A DNA stretch of 12,014 bases from UBA724 sp964229545 (GTDB taxonomy: Bacteria > Bacteroidota > Bacteroidia > Flavobacteriales > Flavobacteriaceae): the NCBI GenBank assembly GCA_964229545.1, contig CAXRDP010000043.1:1-12014 (forward strand), read 5' to 3'. Below the pieces are notes generated by a model. The model made no database searches. It saw nothing but the letters and a program-made list of their open reading frames with translations, and was not told the origin of the DNA. A program made the position numbers and the translations under genes. This document shows, in pieces, positions 6,380 to 12,014 of the stretch. The number at the start of each line of letters is the position of its first letter. The stretch's first letter is position 1.

Positions 6380-7301
6380 AGACTGCAGCCATCATACAGC
6401 GGGCACTGCCGCCACCCAAACTTTCAATGGTCTCCAAAGCGCTATGCAACAGGGTCACATACTGCTCAAGTTGTTGAATTTGTCTAGTTGTCAAACTCTC
6501 ATAAGCCGATTTGCTCATCACCACAAATCGTTTGCCGTCAGTGTTGCATACCTCCATCATATTTCCAGCAAAGGCATGTACCTGAGCCTCCGATATGGCA
6601 ATAACCTCCTTGCCGTCATCTTGGAGCGATTGAAGAAGCATTTCACGTTCTGTAGCATGATCAACGGAGTCAAGGCATACCACAGCAAAATCTGTTCCCA
6701 CACACATCATTACATTGGTGTGGTAGATGGGCATACGTTGGTTATGGTAGGATTGATAGGCATGAAAAACCACTGCCTCATACCCCATACGATCACAAAA
6801 CAGGTCTACCAACTTCCTATGACAACGTTCTGACAAAGCGCAGTAGGCTTTTTTGTGAATGCGATCCAAGACCATACTGCCGGTGCCTTCCAAAAACAAA
6901 CCCTTTGGGGCATAGTCCGAAAAATCATGCGCAACGGCCATCTCAAGACCTTTACTTTCCAACATCTGCAGGGGTGCGGATCGAATTTCCAAACGCCTGT
7001 TAGGAGCAAACATGGGATAAATAACGCGCGTTTTGGGATGATGAAAAGAAACCCAGTTGTTGGGAAAAACCGCGTCGGGTGTGTCCAAATCGGCTTCGTC
7101 TTGCCAAACAGACACCTGAACACCAGCAGCACGCAAAACCGAAACCAGATCGTCGAACTCCGCATGGGCTTTGCGGGTGGTCGTTGCGGTATTTTCTAGG
7201 CTCGTTTGTTGAAAGTAGTTGTTGGTTGCAGTCTGTGGGTTTCCATAAAACACCGACGGACGCACCATAAAAATATGAGATGTAGATTGTGCAGCACTCA
7301 T
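6372..7301 (-). CDS. ctlX: CtlX-type citrulline/arginine hydrolase family protein (guanidine-modifying superfamily)
   Basis: A 309-residue enzyme of the amidinotransferase/arginine-deiminase fold. The FPNNWVSFH segment (79-87) and LEGTGSMVLDR (137-147) are typical of the group named citrulline-utilization hydrolase CtlX. The likely catalytic triad is Glu138, His194 in YHTNVMM and Cys302 in GGSARCMMA near the C-terminus. The substrate is not proven by sequence; members are annotated as acting on arginine- or citrulline-like guanidino/ureido groups. The frame opens further upstream, but MSAAQSTSHIF at 7301 is the start: its ATG overlaps the preceding gene's stop as ATGA, and the extra upstream residues are serine-rich and unlike the family. 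Third gene of the gltA cluster; its end overlaps the convergent unknown gene by 8 bases. Confidence 0.88.
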   Translation of the reverse strand: MSAAQSTSHIFMVRPSVFYGNPQTATNNYFQQTSLENTATTTRKAHAEFDDLVSVLRAAGVQVSVWQDEADLDTPDAVFPNNWVSFHHPKTRVIYPMFAPNRRLEIRSAPLQMLESKGLEMAVAHDFSDYAPKGLFLEGTGSMVLDRIHKKAYCALSERCHRKLVDLFCDRMGYEAVVFHAYQSYHNQRMPIYHTNVMMCVGTDFAVVCLDSVDHATEREMLLQSLQDDGKEVIAISEAQVHAFAGNMMEVCNTDGKRFVVMSKSAYESLTTRQIQQLEQYVTLLHSALETIESLGGGSARCMMAAVFN

Positions 7302-8215
7302 GATTTTCGGACTAAAGGAAGTGTGGTACAACGAAACAAACCACCCTGTTTGGACACTTCGTGATAGGCTACTGGAACTACTTGAATGCCGTTGGCCGAT
7401 AACCATTGGTTGAGCTTAGTAAAACTCGGGTCAGAAATCACCAAATTGGGACCTATGGAAAGTACATTAGTATGCATTTCATACAACCCCTCTGCATCGA
7501 TGACAAAAAGGTTTTCATGGCCAAAAAATTCTTGGATCCATTCAAAGTCCTCAACGTTTACAAAACCTTTTGGATACACAATCGCCTTGTCTTTACCAAC
7601 GGGCTGAAAGCAGCAATCCAAATGCAGTACATTGCTGTAAACATCTGTACTAGATTTTACCAACTCCAACCCTATGACTTTTTTGTTCGGAAAAAAATTT
7701 TGCAAAAATGTCACTGCCGCTTTGTTGGTACGTGCGGTTATCATATCAGGATAATCTGCTTGGTCGTAGTATCCCACAAACACATGGTCGCCATGCACAA
7801 TCACATCGCCACCCTCTATGTGAACCTCCTCGGGGCAGTACACAACTTGGGTGGTTGGAATCTGGCTGATGATGTGCTGAATGGCTTGCATCTCCTCTTC
7901 ACGTGCCGGTAGGATGTTGGACATAAAGAAGTGGTCATCAATCACAAAACCCATGTCACGTGCAAAAATCTGGTTGCAACCTGCTACGAGTTCGGGTCGA
8001 AGCACCTTGACACCGTGGCTTTCCAAGGCATGACGCATGGCATCTAGCTGGGCAACCAATTCTTTTTCTTCGGGATAAGTCCCTGCCAATATATGTTGAC
8101 GTGATTTTAGGTCGTAAGCGGCCTTTGGTGTGGGGATGGGCCCGCTGTGGTCTGCCCTACCCAATACTACCCATTCCAATGCATTCGTTTCGTCATGGAC
8201 ACCTACACGGAACAC
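7298..8215 (-). CDS. Arginine deiminase / dimethylargininase superfamily enzyme
   Basis: A 305-residue member of the guanidine-modifying superfamily (amidinotransferase fold). Visible active-site elements are NQIFARDMGF (81-90, Arg86-Asp87), IEGGD (133-137, Glu134), LHLDCC (197-202, His198) and GGLFRCTTLPLVRK with Cys296 as nucleophile. These fit hydrolysis of arginine or a methylated arginine to citrulline plus ammonia or a methylamine; which one cannot be read from the sequence. At about 305 residues it is shorter than classical arginine deiminases (about 400) and nearer dimethylargininases. The start is a GTG at 8215, 9 bases after the gltA stop. An in-frame stop lies directly upstream and no ATG occurs before residue 60, while FRVGVHDETNALEWVVLG aligns with the usual family N-terminus. 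It overlaps ctlX by ATGA and is probably co-transcribed with gltA. Confidence 0.88.
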   Translation of the reverse strand: MFRVGVHDETNALEWVVLGRADHSGPIPTPKAAYDLKSRQHILAGTYPEEKELVAQLDAMRHALESHGVKVLRPELVAGCNQIFARDMGFVIDDHFFMSNILPAREEEMQAIQHIISQIPTTQVVYCPEEVHIEGGDVIVHGDHVFVGYYDQADYPDMITARTNKAAVTFLQNFFPNKKVIGLELVKSSTDVYSNVLHLDCCFQPVGKDKAIVYPKGFVNVEDFEWIQEFFGHENLFVIDAEGLYEMHTNVLSIGPNLVISDPSFTKLNQWLSANGIQVVPVAYHEVSKQGGLFRCTTLPLVRKS

Positions 8216-8224
8216 AGCAAAAGA

Positions 8225-9508
8225 TTATCTTTTGTCCATGGGGACAAAAGCACGCTCATTGTGCCCCACATAGATCTGTCTGGGTCGCCCTATGGGCTCT
8301 TTGCGAAGACGCATCTCTCGCCATTGGGCAATCCAACCGGGGAGTCGGCCCAAGGCAAACATAACAGTAAACATTTCGGTAGGGATTCCCATCGCTCTGT
8401 AAATGATACCGGAGTAAAAATCTACGTTGGGATAGAGTTTTCTATCGACAAAATAGGGATCGTTGAGCGCTTCTTGCTCCAAGCTCTTGGCAATATCCAA
8501 CACAGGATCTACCACACCCAAATCTCCCAATACTTCGTCGGCTGTTTTTTTGATGATGCTAGCGCGTGGGTCAAAGTTCTTATATACCCTGTGACCAAAG
8601 CCCATCAACCTAAAGGGATCGGCTTTGTCTTTGGCTTTGTCCAAGTATTTTTTGGTGTCTCCCCCATCTTGTTTGATGGCCTCCAGCATTTCGACCACGG
8701 CTTGGTTGGCGCCACCATGCAAAGGGCCCCAAAGTGCAGAAATACCCGCAGCAATAGAAGCAAACAAGCCGGCATGTGACGAGCCGACAATACGCACCGT
8801 CGAGGTAGAGCAGTTTTGCTCGTGATCGGCATGTAGTATTAACAACTTGGTGAGCGCATCGTCCACAATCGGATTGGCTACATATTCTTTGTTGGGTTTG
8901 CGGAACATCATCCGTGCAATGTTTTCTACATAGCCCAAAGCGTAATCCCCATATTTGAGCGGAAGCCCCATTCTTTTGCGATACACCCAAGACACCAATA
9001 TGGGCAACTTGGCCATGATACGCACAATGGCGTTGTACATCTGCTCGTCTGAATCTACATCGACAGAAGAAGGGTTAAAAGCCGTCAAGGCAGAGGTCAA
9101 AGACGACAATACCCCCATGGGATGGGCGCTCTTTGGAAAACTTTCCAATATTTTTTTAAGGTCCTCGTCTATATAAGATTCTTCTTTGATATCGGTCAAG
9201 AAAGCATCGTGTTGCTCCTGAGTGGGAAGCTCACCAAAGATGAGCAAATAAGCCACTTCCAAAAAATTGGCTTTTTCGGCCAACTCCTCTATAGCATATC
9301 CACGGTAGCGTAAAACTCCTTTTTCACCATCCAAAAAAGTAATGCTACTTTCGCACGAACCGGTGTTTTTAAAACCGGGGTCTAGGGTGATGAGTTGGGT
9401 TGCAGCACGTAGTTTTTTGATGTCAACCGCGCACTCCCCTTCCGAACCCTCGATAAGCGGAAGGTCAAAAGATGTGCCATTGTATTGAATCGAAGCCTGT
9501 TTGGACAT
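8225..9508 (-). CDS. gltA: Citrate synthase
   Basis: A 427-residue enzyme that condenses oxaloacetate and acetyl-CoA, the entry step of the TCA cycle. Its length and layout match the GltA type of Gram-negative bacteria. The catalytic residues fall almost exactly where they do in E. coli GltA: His264 in GPLHGGAN, His306 in GFGHRVYKNFDPR and Asp363 in VDFYSGIIYRAMG. HEQNCSTSTVRIVGSS (229-244) and the C-terminal GRPRQIYVG are also typical. The ATG at 9508-9506 gives the expected N-terminus, and a TAnnTTTG box lies 17 bases upstream. It is the first gene of a run with two arginine-deiminase-superfamily genes, the next starting 9 bases after its stop. Confidence 0.98.
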   Translation of the reverse strand: MSKQASIQYNGTSFDLPLIEGSEGECAVDIKKLRAATQLITLDPGFKNTGSCESSITFLDGEKGVLRYRGYAIEELAEKANFLEVAYLLIFGELPTQEQHDAFLTDIKEESYIDEDLKKILESFPKSAHPMGVLSSLTSALTAFNPSSVDVDSDEQMYNAIVRIMAKLPILVSWVYRKRMGLPLKYGDYALGYVENIARMMFRKPNKEYVANPIVDDALTKLLILHADHEQNCSTSTVRIVGSSHAGLFASIAAGISALWGPLHGGANQAVVEMLEAIKQDGGDTKKYLDKAKDKADPFRLMGFGHRVYKNFDPRASIIKKTADEVLGDLGVVDPVLDIAKSLEQEALNDPYFVDRKLYPNVDFYSGIIYRAMGIPTEMFTVMFALGRLPGWIAQWREMRLRKEPIGRPRQIYVGHNERAFVPMDKR

Positions 9509-9525
9509 GTTGAGGTTTTGTTGTA

Positions 9526-9533
9526 CAAAAATA
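9526..9533 (-). promoter_or_regulatory. Candidate -7 promoter element for gltA cluster
   Basis: The minus strand reads TATTTTTG, an exact TAnnTTTG match ending 17 bases before the gltA ATG. A TTCG at 9557-9554 is 20 bases upstream and may be a degenerate TTTG (-33) element. It would drive gltA and the two downstream arginine-deiminase-fold genes. Confidence 0.42.
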
Positions 9534-9598
9534 CAACACGATTGGCGAATTAACGAATGAAAAGCAAAAGATTCTGACAGGCAGTAATGAGGTGGTTA

Positions 9599-9625
9599 TT
9601 GGTGAATGGTTGTTGGTGAATCGTT
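9599..9625 (+). repeat. Short tandem direct repeat, 2 copies of about 13 bases
   Basis: TTGGTGAATGGTT (9599-9611) and TTGGTGAATCGTT (9613-9625) differ at one base and have a 14-base period. ATTAGG then occurs twice nearby (9626-9631 and 9641-9646). The array lies in the 175-base non-coding stretch between gltA and the lipoprotein gene. No function can be assigned; it may be slippage-derived sequence. Confidence 0.6.
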
Positions 9626-9652
9626 ATTAGGAAACAGACTATTAGGTAAAAG

Positions 9653-9676
9653 CAAAAAAACCCCGCCCAAGCGGGG
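9653..9676 (-). terminator. Rho-independent terminator after the SusD/lipoprotein genes
   Basis: CCCCGC (9661-9666) pairs with GCGGGG (9671-9676) around a 4-base loop. Read on the minus strand, the hairpin is followed by TTTTTTT (9660-9654), giving a standard intrinsic terminator 7 bases after the lipoprotein stop codon. Confidence 0.88.
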
Positions 9677-9683
9677 TGAATTA

Positions 9684-10547
9684 TTACTGACATATGTTTA
9701 GGAATATTTCTCCATCTGGAGGTGATGGTCCGCCAGCTGCTGCTTCATTTCCAAACGGATCGGTAATGCTAAACGTAACTTCCTCGTCAAAGTCTCCCCC
9801 TGAAAACTCAAACTTAAGACTAGAAGCTCCATCAGCGACAGTTATGGTAGCACTTCCTGCTGAACCATCATCAATGGTGTATTCCGTCGCTACCCCATCA
9901 ATGGTAACTGTTATCTTTGCTCCGTTCCAACCGTCACCAAAACTATCTGCCATGGTCAATTCATAATCACCAGAAAAGGGTGTTACAGGAATACATTTTA
10001 TCCCTACCGTGTAGGTGTAGGGCGAGCTAAAGAATGAGCCTCCAGAAACAGTGCCTCCAAGATCAGTTGAAAAAACCCTACCATCTGTCAATTCTGCTTC
10101 GAGACGATACACAAATGTATCACCCCCGTTATAGCTTCCTGAATCGAGATTGCTAAAATCCAATGCTTCTGAAAGTAAGTATTCTGTCGAATACGTAGGC
10201 AACCCAAATTCACTCATACCAAACTCTGATTTGGCAATGGTTGCAATAAGCACCTCATCCGTAGAGAAATCTGCACCATCGTCTGTATTGTCATTGAACT
10301 GTTGATATATTCTAACTTCAGAAAGTAAATCTCCATTTTCTTGATCTTGTTCTTCAACACCAAGTTCAAACTTGAACCTATCATCATTAGGGTCGAAAAA
10401 GTTAAAAGTATTGGTTGCGTGTAGTGTTCGTAGCACAACGCCTCTTTCTACATCATTAAAGACCCTATCGATCGTTTTTTCATCTGAGCTACATGAAGTT
10501 GTTATACCAATTGTTGCAGCTATTAAAATTGTGAGTGTATTTTTCAT
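9684..10547 (-). CDS. Putative surface lipoprotein with DSFGDGWNGA-type domain, partner of SusD-like protein
   Basis: A 287-residue protein with a lipoprotein signal peptide: Lys2, a hydrophobic core (about 4-15) and a relaxed lipobox TTSC with Cys19. The following SSDEK resembles the acidic export signal that sends Bacteroidota lipoproteins to the outer face of the outer membrane. The middle part (about 40-180) is acidic and beta-rich with no recognised family. Residues 196-262 contain LTMADSFGDGWNGAKITVTI and a beta-sandwich-like pattern; the DSxGDGWNGA motif recurs in secreted Bacteroidota proteins, though its ligand is unknown to me. Cys185 and Cys286 could form a disulfide bracketing that domain. 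It starts 14 bases after the SusD-like stop and ends at a terminator, so it is the last gene of the uptake locus. It may bind substrate at the cell surface; specificity is not visible. Confidence 0.8.
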   Translation of the reverse strand: MKNTLTILIAATIGITTSCSSDEKTIDRVFNDVERGVVLRTLHATNTFNFFDPNDDRFKFELGVEEQDQENGDLLSEVRIYQQFNDNTDDGADFSTDEVLIATIAKSEFGMSEFGLPTYSTEYLLSEALDFSNLDSGSYNGGDTFVYRLEAELTDGRVFSTDLGGTVSGGSFFSSPYTYTVGIKCIPVTPFSGDYELTMADSFGDGWNGAKITVTIDGVATEYTIDDGSAGSATITVADGASSLKFEFSGGDFDEEVTFSITDPFGNEAAAGGPSPPDGEIFLNICQ

Positions 10548-10561
10548 ATCATATCATTTTA

Positions 10562-12014
10562 TTAGTTAGCTGACGGTGCACTGGCGTTGGTATCCCAAAA
10601 TACAGCTTGACCGACATCTGGTTTTTGAGAAATATTGGAATTGGTGTTTACCGCATCCGCCGGATAGAACAAAGACCTTATAAAGCCACCCGGACTGGGA
10701 TTGAGTCCAGGCTGTAGTGTAGATGGCGCTCCTGTTCTTCTGTAAAAATTGTAAGCCTCAATTCCGTTTGCAAAAGTTGCGATAAGAAATTGCTCGCCTA
10801 AAATATCCCACCTTTCATCATTAGATGTGGCAGATTCAAAATTTGTAGTGACAGTCTCAACGTAACTGGTTATCTCGGTAGCAGTAGGTTCAAAATCCGA
10901 ATCTGCTAGAGGATCTTTTTCAATATAAGTTTGCACTTCAGCTATATGTTTGCTAATGGCAGCCATTAGATGAATTTTGGCGTTTGGAGTATCATTATTA
11001 GCCAAAGCCAATTCAGCTTTTGTAAAATCTATCCATGACGCAGTGAGAATAGGCGAAGTCCCTGCTCCCCCACTAGCCGAAGTCGTGGAAATTCCTTCAT
11101 AACGGTTGTCATCAAAGTTGCCTCCAACCGGATATACTCCGTAAGTGGTTCGTAAAAAACCGTCTGGCGGAATTCCTCCATCATCCATATGGTCTCTTCC
11201 CCAATAACCGTTGTCCAAGTAACAGAAAGTAAAACCTCCATCAACGTAGTGCTGAGGCGGATTTTGAAGTGAGCAGTTAAGCGTTTCTTCATCTCCATCT
11301 GGCAAACAAGAAGATCCGGGAGTACAATCTGACTGTCTATAAAAATAGTACCGAATTCGAGGATCATTTGAGGTGTCCATAAGGTTCATCAGCCAATTAG
11401 ACATATAATCTTCTGCACCGGTAGGGGTATAATTCAATCCAAATCTTGGGTGACGAGTGTCGGGTAAAGAGGCACTGGTAGCCGGCCAATTGAATTCAAA
11501 ATTTTCACTTTCCTGTTGAATATAATCGCCAACATCTATTATATCCTGTATACTATCCGCAGCACTCCCGTCCACCAATCGCATTTGATTGTAAAGCTTG
11601 ATTTTTAAAGTATTGGCCGCCTTGACCCATAGATCGTAATCGTTTCCATAAAAAGGATCATAATCAGGAACGGATGCGGCATCATTTGTGAAATTAGCTA
11701 TCGCACTGTCTAACAAACCCAATGCACTCTGATAAATTTCTGCTCCCGAGTCAGTTTCGGGATTCAGGTTTTCAAGCTCTAAGACGGCTTGACTATAGGG
11801 AACATCTCCGTAAAAGTCCACCATAGCGGTAATAATATAAGCCTCAATAAATTGACTGATTCCCAAATGTCTTATTAAACCAGATTCTTCTGCCAATGGC
11901 GCCAAAGCCCTGATGTTGGATATCACACCCACATAGGCATTTATCCATTCATCATCTGAATCGCTTCCTTGATAAACACTGTTGTATTGTTTTGATGAGG
12001 TAAGAGTTACCAAT
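10562..12014 (-). CDS. SusD/RagB-like outer-membrane nutrient-binding lipoprotein, 5' end outside window
   Basis: The last 483 codons are present; the frame runs through the window edge, so the signal peptide and roughly the first few dozen residues are missing. SusD-like lipoproteins form a lid on a SusC-type TonB-dependent channel and capture oligosaccharides or peptides. Support comes from the helical segment with GISQFIEAYIITAMVDFYGD followed by VPYSQAV, the DLWVKAANTLKIKLYNQMR segment, the PDTRHPRFGLNY region, and a C-terminal part with ASWIDFTKAELALAN and EAYNFYRRTGAPS, all typical of the SusD-like_2 subgroup. A cysteine-containing insert (QSDCTPGSSCLPDG and ETLNCSL) may carry disulfides. 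A SusC gene is expected just beyond 12014. The substrate cannot be named from this sequence. Confidence 0.9.
   Translation of the reverse strand, partial: LVTLTSSKQYNSVYQGSDSDDEWINAYVGVISNIRALAPLAEESGLIRHLGISQFIEAYIITAMVDFYGDVPYSQAVLELENLNPETDSGAEIYQSALGLLDSAIANFTNDAASVPDYDPFYGNDYDLWVKAANTLKIKLYNQMRLVDGSAADSIQDIIDVGDYIQQESENFEFNWPATSASLPDTRHPRFGLNYTPTGAEDYMSNWLMNLMDTSNDPRIRYYFYRQSDCTPGSSCLPDGDEETLNCSLQNPPQHYVDGGFTFCYLDNGYWGRDHMDDGGIPPDGFLRTTYGVYPVGGNFDDNRYEGISTTSASGGAGTSPILTASWIDFTKAELALANNDTPNAKIHLMAAISKHIAEVQTYIEKDPLADSDFEPTATEITSYVETVTTNFESATSNDERWDILGEQFLIATFANGIEAYNFYRRTGAPSTLQPGLNPSPGGFIRSLFYPADAVNTNSNISQKPDVGQAVFWDTNASAPSAN

Noticed and set aside
6396..6415. GCGG...CCGC inverted repeat near the convergent gene ends, considered as a terminator
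   Set aside because: It lies inside the ctlX C-terminal codons around the catalytic cysteine and has no T tract.
7302..7406. 35-residue N-terminal extension of ctlX with a serine run
   Set aside because: It lies inside the preceding gene's C-terminus in another frame; the ATGA overlap and the family N-terminus favour 7301.
8147..8779. 210-residue open frame opposite gltA and the start of the next gene
   Set aside because: Antisense to the catalytic part of citrate synthase; it arises from codon bias of the real gene.
9694..9966. Open frame of 90 residues on the plus strand opposite the lipoprotein gene
   Set aside because: It is antisense to a well-supported lipoprotein domain, is low in complexity and shows no start context; a shadow frame.
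1..12014. Search for CRISPR repeats, tRNA/rRNA genes, transposases or phage genes
   Set aside because: No regularly spaced repeats, RNA gene signatures or mobile-element proteins were seen; every long frame is accounted for by the listed genes.

Overview
The window reads as a chromosomal segment of a Bacteroidota bacterium, most likely a marine member of the Flavobacteriales. Four things point there: a SusD-type outer-membrane nutrient-binding lipoprotein, a lipoprotein with a Bacteroidota-style acidic stretch after the lipobox cysteine, candidate promoters of the Bacteroidota type (TAnnTTTG) in front of several genes, and a proteorhodopsin with the Met spectral-tuning residue common in marine flavobacteria, next to a Blh-type retinal-forming oxygenase. 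Nothing suggests a plasmid, phage, transposon or CRISPR locus, and no rRNA or tRNA gene was seen.

Layout from left to right. Positions 1-3259 carry a minus-strand run, in transcription order blh (beta-carotene to retinal) - ffh (signal recognition particle GTPase) - folD (one-carbon folate metabolism) - queE (queuosine precursor synthesis, cut by the window edge). ffh and folD overlap by 4 bases and folD and queE are 2 bases apart. ffh also has its own candidate promoter overlapping the blh stop. A rhodopsin gene (3354-4067, plus strand) diverges from blh across about 94 bases, so chromophore synthesis and opsin sit back to back. A strong hairpin with a UUCG loop separates the rhodopsin from the convergent argS (arginyl-tRNA synthetase). 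A conserved-looking gene of unknown function (5948-6379, plus) diverges from argS.

Positions 6372-9508 carry a tight minus-strand cluster: gltA (citrate synthase), then two members of the guanidine-modifying (arginine deiminase/dimethylargininase) superfamily, the second being CtlX. The two overlap by an ATGA junction, which suggests coupled translation of two related but non-identical enzymes acting on arginine or citrulline-like compounds. The CtlX 3' end overlaps the convergent unknown gene by 8 bases.

Positions 9684-12014 hold the end of a nutrient-uptake locus on the minus strand: a SusD-like protein (5' end beyond the window; a SusC partner is expected upstream) followed 14 bases later by a surface-type lipoprotein carrying a DSFGDGWNGA-type domain, closed by a GC-rich terminator.

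The most distinctive module is the divergent rhodopsin/blh pair placed among housekeeping genes. The rhodopsin has a complete set of proton-pump residues and a predicted green tuning. I see no convincing undescribed system. The points most worth checking are the base composition of blh, its start codon, the paired arginine-deiminase-fold enzymes behind citrate synthase, and the unknown gene beside argS.
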